Shown piece after piece: positions 18,180 to 27,212 of a stretch of DNA of 64,000 nt. The stretch comes from Halodesulfovibrio aestuarii (GTDB lineage: Bacteria > Desulfobacterota > Desulfovibrionia > Desulfovibrionales > Desulfovibrionaceae): NCBI RefSeq assembly GCF_050571805.1, contig NZ_CP192219.1; one strand, written 5' to 3'. The position numbers and the translations under genes were made by a program. The notes beneath the pieces are model-generated. The model was not told where the DNA came from and searched no databases. It saw nothing but the letters and a program-made list of their open reading frames with translations. Position 1 is the stretch's first letter. Every line of letters begins with the position of its first letter.

Positions 18180-19589
18180 CTACAGGTATAAGTCTCGTTC
18201 TCCCTCTTCAATGCGATGTAGCCGTGTTTCAACCAAATCACGGCGCTTTGCAGGGAAGTTATCCACCTCATTTTGAATCAGAGGAATACCGATAGAGCGC
18301 GTAGCTTCACCGGCGTAGTCATGCAAGTATTCTTTAAATGTAAACAGTGAGTTAGGATGGCAGAACTCTTGAATGAAGCCTTTTTTAGCTAACTCCATAA
18401 AGTGCTCACCGGTTCTACCCAGACGATAGCATGCAGTGCACCATGACGGAATATATCCGTTTTGTACGATTTCCTGAATAACGTCTTCAAGACTACGGTT
18501 ATCACCTATACAGAACTGCTGGACATCAGGTCGGTCATAGTTCGGGTCAGTATAAGCTCCAGGATAAGTGCGTGAACCTGCACTTATCTGCGATACACCA
18601 AGATCAAGCAACTCACGTCGCATAATCCGGTCTTCTCGAGTACTGAGGATAAGACCTGTATATGGTACAGAAAGACGTAGTACAGCCACTAAACGTTTGA
18701 ACTGCATATCTGAGATAGGGTACGGTGGATTGAATGCAATATCAGCATTAAGTGCAGGTTCCAAACGTGGGAAAGAAATTGTGTGTGGGCCTACGCCAAA
18801 ACGTTTTTCCAGTTCCGCAGCATGTGCAAGACAACTGAGGATATCAAAACGATAGTCGTACAGACCAAGTAATGGTCCCATACCCACATCTTCGATCCCC
18901 GCCTCCATAGCTCTATGCAATGCATGCAGGCGCCACAAAAAGTGCTTTTTATGTCCGGTTGGGTGCAAAGCAGCATATGTTTTTGTATGGTAAGTTTCTT
19001 GGAAACACTGATAGGTTCCTATGCCCACGTCACTTAGCTTACGGAAACCTTCCACATCCAGCGGTGCACAGTTAATATTCACGCGCCGGATTTCACCGCT
19101 TTTTTCAGCGACTGTGTCATACACTGTTTGAACTGTTTCAGCGATCCAGTCCGCACCAAATTTTGGATGTTCTCCGTAAACAAGTAATAGACGCTTATGC
19201 CCCATATCTTCCAGGACTCTAACTTCACGCTGGAGTTCTTCAGGAGAGAGCGTGCGGCGATCTAATTCCGTGTTATCTGCCTTAAAACCACAATAAGTAC
19301 AGTTATTCCCACATTCGTTAGTAACATAGAGAGGTGCAAAGAGAACTAACCGATTTCCGTAAATGGCCCGCTTAACAGCACGAGCAGTTTCAAATATCAT
19401 TTCGTTTAATTCTGGGTCCTCCGCTTGTAGCAGGCAAGCGGTTTCCTCTAAGGTAAGGCCTTTAGCTTCGCGAGCTTTATCCAGAATATCGCGAACACGA
19501 GCTGATTCCGGCTGTGTTGTAGTGCGTATAATTTCATGAATAGCATTCTCGTCTATAAAATTTTCTAATCCTTCTGTATCTACTAACAT
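18180..19589 (-). CDS. hydG: [FeFe] hydrogenase maturation radical SAM enzyme HydG
   Basis: 469 residues, normal for HydG. The radical SAM cluster motif is C93-C97-C100 (NECGNNCTYCGFK). The C-terminal part carries the second cluster motif CxxCx22C (CTACYRLGRTGEHFMELAKK and onward to EFCHPNS), which distinguishes HydG from the related thiamine enzyme ThiH. HydG cleaves tyrosine to give the CO and cyanide ligands of the H-cluster. It lies 14 bases downstream of the TM1266-type regulator gene and upstream of hydE and hydF on the same strand. Confidence 0.95.
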   Translation of the reverse strand: MLVDTEGLENFIDENAIHEIIRTTTQPESARVRDILDKAREAKGLTLEETACLLQAEDPELNEMIFETARAVKRAIYGNRLVLFAPLYVTNECGNNCTYCGFKADNTELDRRTLSPEELQREVRVLEDMGHKRLLLVYGEHPKFGADWIAETVQTVYDTVAEKSGEIRRVNINCAPLDVEGFRKLSDVGIGTYQCFQETYHTKTYAALHPTGHKKHFLWRLHALHRAMEAGIEDVGMGPLLGLYDYRFDILSCLAHAAELEKRFGVGPHTISFPRLEPALNADIAFNPPYPISDMQFKRLVAVLRLSVPYTGLILSTREDRIMRRELLDLGVSQISAGSRTYPGAYTDPNYDRPDVQQFCIGDNRSLEDVIQEIVQNGYIPSWCTACYRLGRTGEHFMELAKKGFIQEFCHPNSLFTFKEYLHDYAGEATRSIGIPLIQNEVDNFPAKRRDLVETRLHRIEEGERDLYL

Positions 19590-19603
19590 ATCCGCCTCCG
19601 TGG

Positions 19604-19846
19604 CTATACAAGTGAAGATTTAACTTTTACGCTAGAAAGGTTGCCAAGTTGACCGGTGAATGCACCAACCTCGTTCGTGGTTGCCTCAATGATAAGGGCA
19701 ATGACACTAAGTCCCCTATCACGACACGGCAGGCCCATGCGGGCAAGAACGATGTTACTATGTTTGGTTATGATGTCATTCACACTGCCAGCCTCACGCT
19801 TTCTATCGCCAACAATGATACTTACAACGCCCATGCGCTTTTCCAT
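19604..19846 (-). CDS. TM1266-type iron-only hydrogenase system regulator
   Basis: 80 residues from the ATG at 19846 (AGAGAG nine bases upstream); the frame continues 24 codons further up, but homologues as I know them begin at this MxKRxGVVSIIV segment. The sequence is a single ACT/NikR-C-like alpha-beta domain (MGVVSIIVGDRKREAGSVND, then GLPCRDRGLSVIALIIEATT). Proteins of this family occur almost only beside hydEFG and are presumed ligand-responsive regulators of [FeFe]-hydrogenase maturation. It separates the structural genes from the maturase genes in this operon. Confidence 0.85.
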   Translation of the reverse strand: MEKRMGVVSIIVGDRKREAGSVNDIITKHSNIVLARMGLPCRDRGLSVIALIIEATTNEVGAFTGQLGNLSSVKVKSSLV

Positions 19847-19936
19847 GATCACATGCTCTCTTGTGTAGAACGTCGAAATTTGATCCATACGGGCAGGTCG
19901 GTTACGCGTTGAGTTCATTGCTCTTTTAGCCGACGG

Positions 19937-19985
19937 AAAAAAGGGCGGCCCTGAGGTTCAGACTATTCCTTCCCGCAGGCTGCCC
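19937..19985 (-). terminator. Attenuator-like hairpin inside the hyd operon
   Basis: On the minus strand, GGGCAGCCTG pairs with CAGGGCCGCCC across a loop, leaving two small mismatches, and is followed directly by TTTTTT. It sits in the gap between hydB and the TM1266-type gene. A partial terminator here would give more hydAB structural transcript than maturase transcript. Confidence 0.6.
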
Positions 19986-20002
19986 GTAGGACTACGGTAC
20001 TA

Positions 20003-20344
20003 TTACAGTGCCAGTTTTACGCCTTTGGCTTTCAAAGCCTTAACGCCTGCACTTCGATCATTGTAGTGAGTGTGGAGTAAATGATGAGATTTATGCCCGC
20101 ATGGACCTTCATGTAGAAAGCCATCCTTCGCATAAAGCTTCTTAATCATTGGGTTGTCCTGAGACTTGCGGATGGAATAAATCTTGCTGTCTGCATTGTA
20201 CACGGACTGCTGACGCAAACCGACGAATTCCAAGGTCGCTGCGAACGCTTCACGGGTAACGTTAAAACCAAGAACTGAGTACCCGCAGGCGATACCAGCA
20301 ACCTTGATGAAACCACGTCTGCTCATTAATCCTATTTTTTTCAT
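20003..20344 (-). CDS. hydB: Periplasmic [FeFe] hydrogenase small subunit
   Basis: 113 residues. It starts with a twin-arginine signal, SRRGFIKVAGIACGYSVLGF, with cleavage expected near FAATLEF. The mature part (LRQQSVYNADSKIYSIRKSQ and onwards) matches the iron hydrogenase small-subunit family, whose helices wrap around the large subunit. In Desulfovibrio the folded HydAB dimer crosses the inner membrane using only this Tat signal. It begins nine bases after hydA and is the second gene of the operon. Confidence 0.93.
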   Translation of the reverse strand: MKKIGLMSRRGFIKVAGIACGYSVLGFNVTREAFAATLEFVGLRQQSVYNADSKIYSIRKSQDNPMIKKLYAKDGFLHEGPCGHKSHHLLHTHYNDRSAGVKALKAKGVKLAL

Positions 20345-20353
20345 AGTAATCTC

Positions 20354-21679
20354 CTAGCCTACACGTCGCTGATTGAAGCGGCGGTTGATCTTAGCAACAG
20401 TGCTATGGAAAAGCGAAGATTGGAGCATTTCAGGCTCAAGAGGTTGTCCGCCACCATTTACGCAACCACCGGGACAAGTCATGACTTCGATGAAGTGGTA
20501 CGGTGATTTACCAGCGCGTACTTCGTCGCAGAGTTTTGCCGCATTTTGTAGGCCACTTACAACAGCAACCTTCACAGTACCGAAATTAGGTACAGGAATA
20601 TCAGCTGTCTTGATGCCTTCATGGGCGCGGACTACTTTGATGTCCGGATTGGCAAGGGTGTTACCGGAAAGCACTTCGTAAGCAAGACGTAGTGCGGCTT
20701 CCATAACACCGCCACTGGTGCCGAAGATAGTCGCAGCACCTGTAGACATACCAAGAGCAGGATCCGGCTGTTCTTCAGGGAGCGAGGCAAAATCAATACC
20801 AGCCTGTTTGATCATCCATGCCAGTTCACGAGTATTGATGGTAGCATCAATATCACGGGAGCCACTTGCGTTCATTTCAGGACGGAGTCCCTCAAACTTT
20901 TTGGCAACACAAGGCATGATGGACACAGTGTACATCTTTTTGCTCTTAATGCCGGATTGTTCAGAACCATAGGTCTTAGCTAAAGGACCGAGCATACCAA
21001 TAGGAGACCTACAGGTGGAAAGGTGAGCATTAAGATCTGGGTAAAAAGTTTCCGCAAACTTTACCCAGCCCGGGCAACATGAGGTGAATTGCGGCAATGG
21101 CTTATCACCTTTCTTAACCCTTTCGAGCAGCTCAGTGCCCTCTTCCATGATGGTAACGTCCGCAGTCCATTCGTTATCCCATACAAGGCCAAAGCCCAGA
21201 CGGCGCAATGCTGCATGCATTTTGCCGCCGACGTACGTGCCTGTAGGCATACCAAAGCATTCGCCAAGGCCATAACGTACAGCCGGAGCAGGCATGGAAA
21301 CAACAATGGTATCAGGGTCTTTGAGTTTTTCGAATATCTCACCAACATATGAGACCTGTTCACTGATTGCGCCAAAAGGACAGTTGGCAAGACACTGTCC
21401 ACAGTTGACACATGCCGCAGGATCTACTACCCCGCGTTCACCATCCGGATGCATTTCCTGAATGGCTCCGGTAGGACAGTGGGTTTCACATTCGCCACAT
21501 GCCTGACACTTGTCCTTGTCAACCTGAACAAAGAAGAGTGTGGAAGGATCAACACCCTGAGGGGCGGCAATTTTGTAGTTTACCCCCTCCATCTCCACAT
21601 TGCTTCCCGTCGCCGGTAGCTTCAGGTTCGCTAAGTAGGCTGGCTTGGCAGTAGCCTGCTTTTCTTTTGCTCCAGACAT
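20354..21679 (-). CDS. hydA: Periplasmic [FeFe] hydrogenase large subunit
   Basis: 441 residues from the ATG at 21679 with AAAGGAG upstream. Two [4Fe-4S] ferredoxin motifs: C58-C61-C64-C68 and C90-C93-C96-C100. The three H-cluster motifs are complete: TSCCPGW (C201 proton-relay Cys, C202 ligand), MPCVAKK (C257) and TCPGGCVNGGGQ (C402, C406). No signal peptide is present, as expected for a subunit exported with its Tat-bearing partner HydB. It catalyses reversible hydrogen oxidation in the periplasm, feeding electrons to cytochrome c3 in this type of organism. First gene of the operon hydA-hydB-regulator-hydG-hydE-hydF. Confidence 0.97.
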   Translation of the reverse strand: MSGAKEKQATAKPAYLANLKLPATGSNVEMEGVNYKIAAPQGVDPSTLFFVQVDKDKCQACGECETHCPTGAIQEMHPDGERGVVDPAACVNCGQCLANCPFGAISEQVSYVGEIFEKLKDPDTIVVSMPAPAVRYGLGECFGMPTGTYVGGKMHAALRRLGFGLVWDNEWTADVTIMEEGTELLERVKKGDKPLPQFTSCCPGWVKFAETFYPDLNAHLSTCRSPIGMLGPLAKTYGSEQSGIKSKKMYTVSIMPCVAKKFEGLRPEMNASGSRDIDATINTRELAWMIKQAGIDFASLPEEQPDPALGMSTGAATIFGTSGGVMEAALRLAYEVLSGNTLANPDIKVVRAHEGIKTADIPVPNFGTVKVAVVSGLQNAAKLCDEVRAGKSPYHFIEVMTCPGGCVNGGGQPLEPEMLQSSLFHSTVAKINRRFNQRRVG

Positions 21680-22166
21680 AGACAACTCCTTTACTTTGTT
21701 ACAATTATCCATTCCGGAATAACAACACTCCGTACGTGTTACGAAAATTAAAAAAATATTACAAGCAGAATAAAAAAATATTTTGCTTGCTACCTATCAA
21801 TAGTGCTACTCGATTCACACTAACACGAGAGTGGTTCTAACTATCAAGATATATTGCTTTATTAAGAAAACATAAAAGCACAGAGTAACAGCGCTGTGGT
21901 TGAACAGAAATGTGATCGCAGAAGGACTGAAAAACAAACGCAGATATTGCAACAAAAAAGGGAGCCAAATGGCTCCCTTTTTTTACTGGTTCTAACATCT
22001 TTCAATCATTCATAATAAGAATTATAAGCTGTTAAACGTATTTTAAACATTGTGCTGGCGAACCGGACGGTTCGTCAGCACAAAACAATCAGTTGCCGAT
22101 AACGGATATCGTAAGTAGCGCACAAGAAAAAAGAAGCTGTACGGCAAGTCTAAGGAGTTCTTTGGT
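21680..22166. other. Intergenic region upstream of the hyd operon
   Basis: About 490 bases holding the hydA promoter region and the 3' end of the mgsA transcript. The hydA-proximal part is very AT-rich with runs of A and T. No -24/-12 element, FNR box or clear operator was recognised. The only firm element is the terminator at 21953-21983. Confidence 0.4.
21953..21983. terminator. Terminator downstream of mgsA
   Basis: GGGAGCC-AAAT-GGCTCCC is a compact perfect stem bounded by an A-run and a T7 run, so it can act in both directions. On the minus strand it lies about 185 bases after the mgsA stop. Confidence 0.85.
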
Positions 22167-22616
22167 TTATTTAATATGTCCGGTTTCAATTATCTCGTAT
22201 GCACTGCTAAAAAGCGGTGAAGAGATAAGAAAATCCGCAGAGGACCGGTTACTTGCTGTGGGAATGTTGTAAAGGACAGCCAGACGAAGCAGCGCCTTAA
22301 CATCGACATCATGAGGCTGAGGTTCCATTGGATCCCAGAAAAAAATAAGCACATCTATTTTTCCATCCGCTATTAACCCACCCAGCTGCTGGTCACCTCC
22401 AAGCGGGCCGGATTTCATTTTACTTACACCAGAGAACTGCTCCATTTCTGTGGCACTAGCCTTCTCCTGCAACAATTTCTCAACCATACTTCCTGTTGTC
22501 CCTGTCGCGAACAGATGATGATGGATTAATATGTCAAAGTTACAATCAACAAACTCCAACATAGTTTTTTTGCAGTTATCATGAGCGACAATAGCAATAT
22601 TTTTTGTGAGTTCCAT
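22167..22616 (-). CDS. mgsA: Methylglyoxal synthase
   Basis: 149 residues, the usual size. All the family landmarks are present: IAIVAHDNCK at the start, LFATGTTG (phosphate binding), SGPLGGDQQLGGLI (catalytic Asp), FFWDPMEPQPHDVDVKALLR and NIPTASNRSSADFLISSP. The enzyme converts dihydroxyacetone phosphate to methylglyoxal and phosphate, an overflow bypass when phosphate is short or sugar phosphates build up. It is monocistronic, between the hyd operon and the proton ATPase. Confidence 0.96.
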   Translation of the reverse strand: MELTKNIAIVAHDNCKKTMLEFVDCNFDILIHHHLFATGTTGSMVEKLLQEKASATEMEQFSGVSKMKSGPLGGDQQLGGLIADGKIDVLIFFWDPMEPQPHDVDVKALLRLAVLYNIPTASNRSSADFLISSPLFSSAYEIIETGHIK

Positions 22617-22907
22617 GAGCTTTCAATCCTATTAGTTAGTATGATTGTGAAACAAGTATCTGTTTTGGATGGTAGCATGGGTTGTTTTCGACAACAATAT
22701 ACTATGCGAAGCCTGTTACGTTTTTGTTAACAACCAATGTCAATGCAGTATAATACTGATTTCTGATTACCTCCATCCACGCTTGCATTATCTTTTCGTA
22801 CGAATCTTCCTCAGATCAGTGCGCTCTCCATCTATTTTTGATATAGCTAATTGTGGTGCAAAATTCATAGTTGCTTCATTTTATCGTCTACATGTTGCGA
22901 GGACGTC

Positions 22908-25394
22908 ATGACGGAACAACATAAGAGCGTTGATCAAGTTTTCTCAGAGCTATCATCATCAATGAACGGCCTGACCTCAGAAGAAGTCGAAAAACGGCTG
23001 GAAAAATACGGACAAAACGCTTTAATTGAAAAAAAGGCTAACCCGTTACTTAAACTTTTAGGTTTCTTCTGGGGGCCTATTCCATGGATGATCGAAGTAG
23101 CTGCCCTGCTATCCGCAATCGTGGGACGCTGGGCAGACTTTGTAATTATTGTAGTGCTGCTACTGTTTAATGCTGCTATCGGATTTTTTGAAGAGCATAA
23201 GGCATCCAATGCGCTGGATGCTTTGAAAAGTCAGCTGGCTCTCAAAGCTCGTGCATTGCGGGACAACACATGGGGAGAAGTTGAAGCAAATAATCTGGTA
23301 CCCGGCGATATTGTACGCCTACGTCTGGGAGACGTCATTCCAGCAGATGTTGTTCTTGTAAATGGAGATTATATCAGCGTAGACCAAGCCGCCCTTACTG
23401 GAGAATCCCTGCCCGTCACAAAAGGGGTGGGTGACACAGCATATTCCGGTTCAGTTGCAAAACAGGGAGAAATGATTGCAGTGGTCTCCGGAACCGGATC
23501 CAACACCTTTTTTGGACGCACCGCAAAATTGGTAGAATCTGCAGGTGCAGTCTCACACTTCCAGAAGGCTGTACTCTCCATAGGTAATTACCTAATCTAC
23601 CTGACTCTTGCTATGGTGGCCGTACTAATTCTTGTAGGTCTTGATCGTGGAGAACGCCCTCTTGAGCTTGTTCAATTTGCACTGATTTTAACTGTAGCCG
23701 CTATTCCTGTAGCTATGCCAGCAGTTCTTTCAGTAACTATGGCTGTAGGTGGTCTTGCTCTGTCTAAGATGGACGCCATTGTTTCCCGTCTGGAAGCTAT
23801 TGAAGAAATGGCCGGAATGAATATTTTATGTTCGGATAAAACAGGCACTCTGACTCAGAACAAACTCACACTAGGAGACTCGGTTCTCTTTGGAGCCAAA
23901 AACGTCGAAGAGTTACTTCTAATAGGTTCTCTAGCCAGCAAAAGTGAAGATGGAGATTCTATTGATTTGGCGATCATGGCAAAACTTGAAAATCCAGATG
24001 CCCTTCAGCAATTTAACCAACTCAAATTTATCCCGTTTGACCCAGTCCATAAACGAACAGAAGCCGAAATCAAAGGGCCTGAGGAAACAACATTCAGAGT
24101 CACTAAAGGAGCCCCACAGACAATAATCAACTTAAGTGACTTGTCCGAAGCAGACAGAGCTAAGGCGTTAAAAGACGTGGATGATTTTGCAGCAAAAGGC
24201 TTCCGGACATTAGGTGTAGCTCGCTCCAGAAATAACAGTTCGTGGGAATATCTAGGCACGTTGTCTCTGTTTGATCCTCCTCGAGAGGACTCAATTGAAA
24301 CTATATCGCAGGCCAATAAACACGGCATCGCAGTAAAGATGGTTACCGGAGACAATATAGCTATAGCCCGAGAGACAGCTAAAAAGTTAGGACTTAGTAC
24401 TAACATAATTGAGGCTGAAGCTTTTTTTGATAAGGACGAGGATATACAAAGTCTTAGCTCAGATATTGAACGGCGCATTGAGAAAGCCGACGGATTTGCT
24501 CAAGTCTTTCCCGAGCACAAGTACGGTATTGTTAAGGCTTTTCAAGATCTAGGGCACCTTACAGCTATGACCGGTGACGGTGTTAATGACGCCCCTGCCT
24601 TAAAACAGGCTGACGTGGGGGTTGCCGTCTCTGGAGCCACTGACGCGGCTCGAGCTGCAGCGGATCTGGTTCTCACGGCACCCGGTCTATCCGTTATCAT
24701 TCGCGCCGTTGAACATGCGCGTATGATCTTTGAACGCATGAATTCCTACGCCATCTACCGCATAACCGAAACCATCCGTATTATGCTCTTCGTGGTCATA
24801 GCCATTCTGGTATACAACTTCTATCCTATTACAGCCATAATGATCATCTTGCTGGCACTACTTAATGACATTCCTATCATGACCATAGCCTACGACAACA
24901 CATGGCTGGATCCCAAACCTGTGCAATGGGATATGAAGCGTGTCTTGACCGTATCCACAGTGCTGGGGGTTATCGGAGTAGTAGAAACTTTCGGTCTACT
25001 AATTATTGCGAAAACCTGGCTTGGTCTGGACATAGCTCAGATTCAGTCCTTCATTTTCCTCAAACTTTCCGTGGCCGGACATCTTACCCTCTTTGTAGCT
25101 CGTTCCCGCAAACCTTTCTGGTGCAGGCCGTTTCCTGCCCCTTCCATGATCTGGTCCGCTCTGGCTACTAAGCTTCTTGCTACTCTCATAGTAGGAATGG
25201 GTTGGTTTATGGCTGCTGTTCCTTGGGAATACATCGGCCTTATCTGGGGCTATTGTATTCTTTGGATATTTATCGAGGATTGGACAAAACTGATCATTTA
25301 CGACCACTTAAAATTGGAAAGTCCGCGTCACAAATGTTTCCTCAAGTGTCTGAATAAGTCCGTGCATCATCATACGCACTACGGAGTCAAATAG
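22908..25394 (+). CDS. P-type H+-transporting ATPase, P3A type
   Basis: 828 residues from the ATG at 22908 (GAGG spaced before it). The actuator motif is LTGES; the phosphorylated residue is D310 in CSDKTGTLTQ; the hinge is TGDGVNDAPALKQADVGVAV. Membrane-domain segments such as PVAMPAVLSVTMAVGG and ALLNDIPIMTIAYDN place it in the plasma-membrane proton pump group (yeast PMA1 and archaeal homologues) rather than with calcium, copper or magnesium pumps, and it lacks heavy-metal CxxC domains. It should export protons at the cost of ATP, probably under acid or ionic stress. It is transcribed alone. Confidence 0.92.
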   Translation: MTEQHKSVDQVFSELSSSMNGLTSEEVEKRLEKYGQNALIEKKANPLLKLLGFFWGPIPWMIEVAALLSAIVGRWADFVIIVVLLLFNAAIGFFEEHKASNALDALKSQLALKARALRDNTWGEVEANNLVPGDIVRLRLGDVIPADVVLVNGDYISVDQAALTGESLPVTKGVGDTAYSGSVAKQGEMIAVVSGTGSNTFFGRTAKLVESAGAVSHFQKAVLSIGNYLIYLTLAMVAVLILVGLDRGERPLELVQFALILTVAAIPVAMPAVLSVTMAVGGLALSKMDAIVSRLEAIEEMAGMNILCSDKTGTLTQNKLTLGDSVLFGAKNVEELLLIGSLASKSEDGDSIDLAIMAKLENPDALQQFNQLKFIPFDPVHKRTEAEIKGPEETTFRVTKGAPQTIINLSDLSEADRAKALKDVDDFAAKGFRTLGVARSRNNSSWEYLGTLSLFDPPREDSIETISQANKHGIAVKMVTGDNIAIARETAKKLGLSTNIIEAEAFFDKDEDIQSLSSDIERRIEKADGFAQVFPEHKYGIVKAFQDLGHLTAMTGDGVNDAPALKQADVGVAVSGATDAARAAADLVLTAPGLSVIIRAVEHARMIFERMNSYAIYRITETIRIMLFVVIAILVYNFYPITAIMIILLALLNDIPIMTIAYDNTWLDPKPVQWDMKRVLTVSTVLGVIGVVETFGLLIIAKTWLGLDIAQIQSFIFLKLSVAGHLTLFVARSRKPFWCRPFPAPSMIWSALATKLLATLIVGMGWFMAAVPWEYIGLIWGYCILWIFIEDWTKLIIYDHLKLESPRHKCFLKCLNKSVHHHTHYGVK

Positions 25395-25508
25395 CCCTTT
25401 TTAGATATATATTTTCAAGCATCTTTGCTCGTGGCTGGTCTTATTCAATCCGGAGATTGTCAACGTATTAGCATAGCTTGTTTTAGCACATTACCAGTTT
25501 GACGGCGG

Positions 25509-27209
25509 TTAGCTGGCAGTCTCAAAAAAGGTTGGTTCACACTGGACTACTTCTTTATACGAGGCGTATTGGCGGATAGTACCATCACCCGTAATATGGA
25601 TAATTGATTCAAAATGCTGAAGTAAACTCATATTGTGCACAATCATCAGGACGGTTTTTTCTTTAAGGGTAGTATGGAGCAGATCCAGCAATCTGTTTTC
25701 AGACTCTGTATCCATGTTGGATGTGGCTTCATCAAACAGGTACCAGCTGGTATTGCGTAGTAATGCTCGTGCCAGAAGAATTTTTTGACGTTGCCCACCG
25801 GACAACTGCTTGCCGTTTTCCCCCACTGAAGATGCCATCTGTAGCTCTTGTAGCCCACACTCTTTTATTCTCTCAATCAAATTGTTTTCAGAATATGAGA
25901 CAGACATACAAAGATTATCGAGAACGGATCGATTGAACAAAAAACTGTCTTGCCCGATAGCAGAAAAAGATGCGCGATATTTTTGCAAGTCATACTCGCT
26001 GATATCTTTTCCATTTAGAGTAATTATGCCCTGATTCGGCTTAAAGAAACGTTCGATCAAAGAAAATACTGTGGATTTACCTGCACCATTTTGTCCGATG
26101 ATGGCAATTTTCTCACCTTGTCCTACCGTTAAATTCGCATCTTTCAAAACATACTTATCACCATAGGCAAATGAGACATTCTTGAAAGCCAGCTCACAAA
26201 ATTCAGGAACGGACTCACTGCCTCCCTGCTCACAATGTTCAGAACTGTGATCGAGTAAAAGAAAATAGCGCTCTGCGGAAGGGATAATGCCAGAAAGTAA
26301 AAATTTAATATTAAGAACGGCAGAAATGGGGTCAAGCACTTGTATGCTGTAGCTGATAAATGCAAACAAGCTCCCCATAGTAAGAGAATTATCCAAGATA
26401 AAATATGCACCTGTCAGCAGTAAAATTGCTTCCAAGCTGTGTATAAAAAAAACTTCAGAGCATAAATTCATGCTTTGCAGAATGGTTACCTTGCGTTGAG
26501 CATTAGCTACAGAAAAAACCTGCTTTGCAGCTTCATCCTGCATCTTATTTTGGATACCGAACAAACGGATATCCTTGATGCCATTCAAACTGTCTCCAAA
26601 CCAATGTCCGAAGGACGTGATAAAATTTAATAGAACGTTAAACTGTTTTTTTTGTCTGTTGGAAAAGTAATGAACGCACAAGTATTTGACTGGAATAAAA
26701 AGAAAAACAAGCATAGCGAGTCGTTGGTCAATTACAAACAATCCGACAATTCCGCCACAAAAAGTAAGCAATTGTGTTACCACAAAAAAAACTGAGTTGT
26801 CGCAAATCTTATTAAGGTTACCAATGTCCGTAGTTAAATCATTGAGCATTTCCGCACTGTTTTTCTTTGTGAAATACGCGATATCTACGCGTAAGAAACT
26901 ATCAAATGCATCTTTAACTAGTTTCTGATGTATTCCGGAGGCGATGTCCGCCCGCAAAAATTCCTTAAGCATCTCAGCCAGTGAACTGAGTATGATCGTG
27001 CCCAACATCATTGCAACAATGATACATACTGTCGTGAAATCTTGTTTTAGTACGCCGTCATCAATAAGCATTTTGTTCAAAAGCGGATATGCTATGGAAG
27101 CTGCGGTAAAAACTACAAGGCACAACAAAATCAACGCCAGTTTTCTTTTATAAAAAGAAAAAAGTGTAATGATGCGTGAAATAATCTGTTTATTTTGATT
27201 GAATGGCAT
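25509..27209 (-). CDS. ABC exporter (fused membrane and ATPase domains) of the RiPP cassette
   Basis: 566 residues. The N-terminal half has about six membrane segments (ABC type-1 exporter fold). The nucleotide-binding half has Walker A GQNGAGKS, signature LSGGQRQ, Walker B WYLFDEATS and the H-loop His in IVHNMS. It carries no N-terminal C39 leader peptidase, unlike many bacteriocin exporters; a separate S8 protease is encoded immediately upstream with a three-base gap. It is the last gene of the radical SAM peptide operon and most likely exports the mature Cys-rich peptide. Inner membrane. Confidence 0.9.
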   Translation of the reverse strand: MPFNQNKQIISRIITLFSFYKRKLALILLCLVVFTAASIAYPLLNKMLIDDGVLKQDFTTVCIIVAMMLGTIILSSLAEMLKEFLRADIASGIHQKLVKDAFDSFLRVDIAYFTKKNSAEMLNDLTTDIGNLNKICDNSVFFVVTQLLTFCGGIVGLFVIDQRLAMLVFLFIPVKYLCVHYFSNRQKKQFNVLLNFITSFGHWFGDSLNGIKDIRLFGIQNKMQDEAAKQVFSVANAQRKVTILQSMNLCSEVFFIHSLEAILLLTGAYFILDNSLTMGSLFAFISYSIQVLDPISAVLNIKFLLSGIIPSAERYFLLLDHSSEHCEQGGSESVPEFCELAFKNVSFAYGDKYVLKDANLTVGQGEKIAIIGQNGAGKSTVFSLIERFFKPNQGIITLNGKDISEYDLQKYRASFSAIGQDSFLFNRSVLDNLCMSVSYSENNLIERIKECGLQELQMASSVGENGKQLSGGQRQKILLARALLRNTSWYLFDEATSNMDTESENRLLDLLHTTLKEKTVLMIVHNMSLLQHFESIIHITGDGTIRQYASYKEVVQCEPTFFETAS

Positions 27210-27212
27210 TGG

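Noticed and set aside
22669..22911. 80-codon ORF before the proton ATPase
   Set aside because: No ribosome binding site, unlikely composition, and it runs into the ATPase start region.
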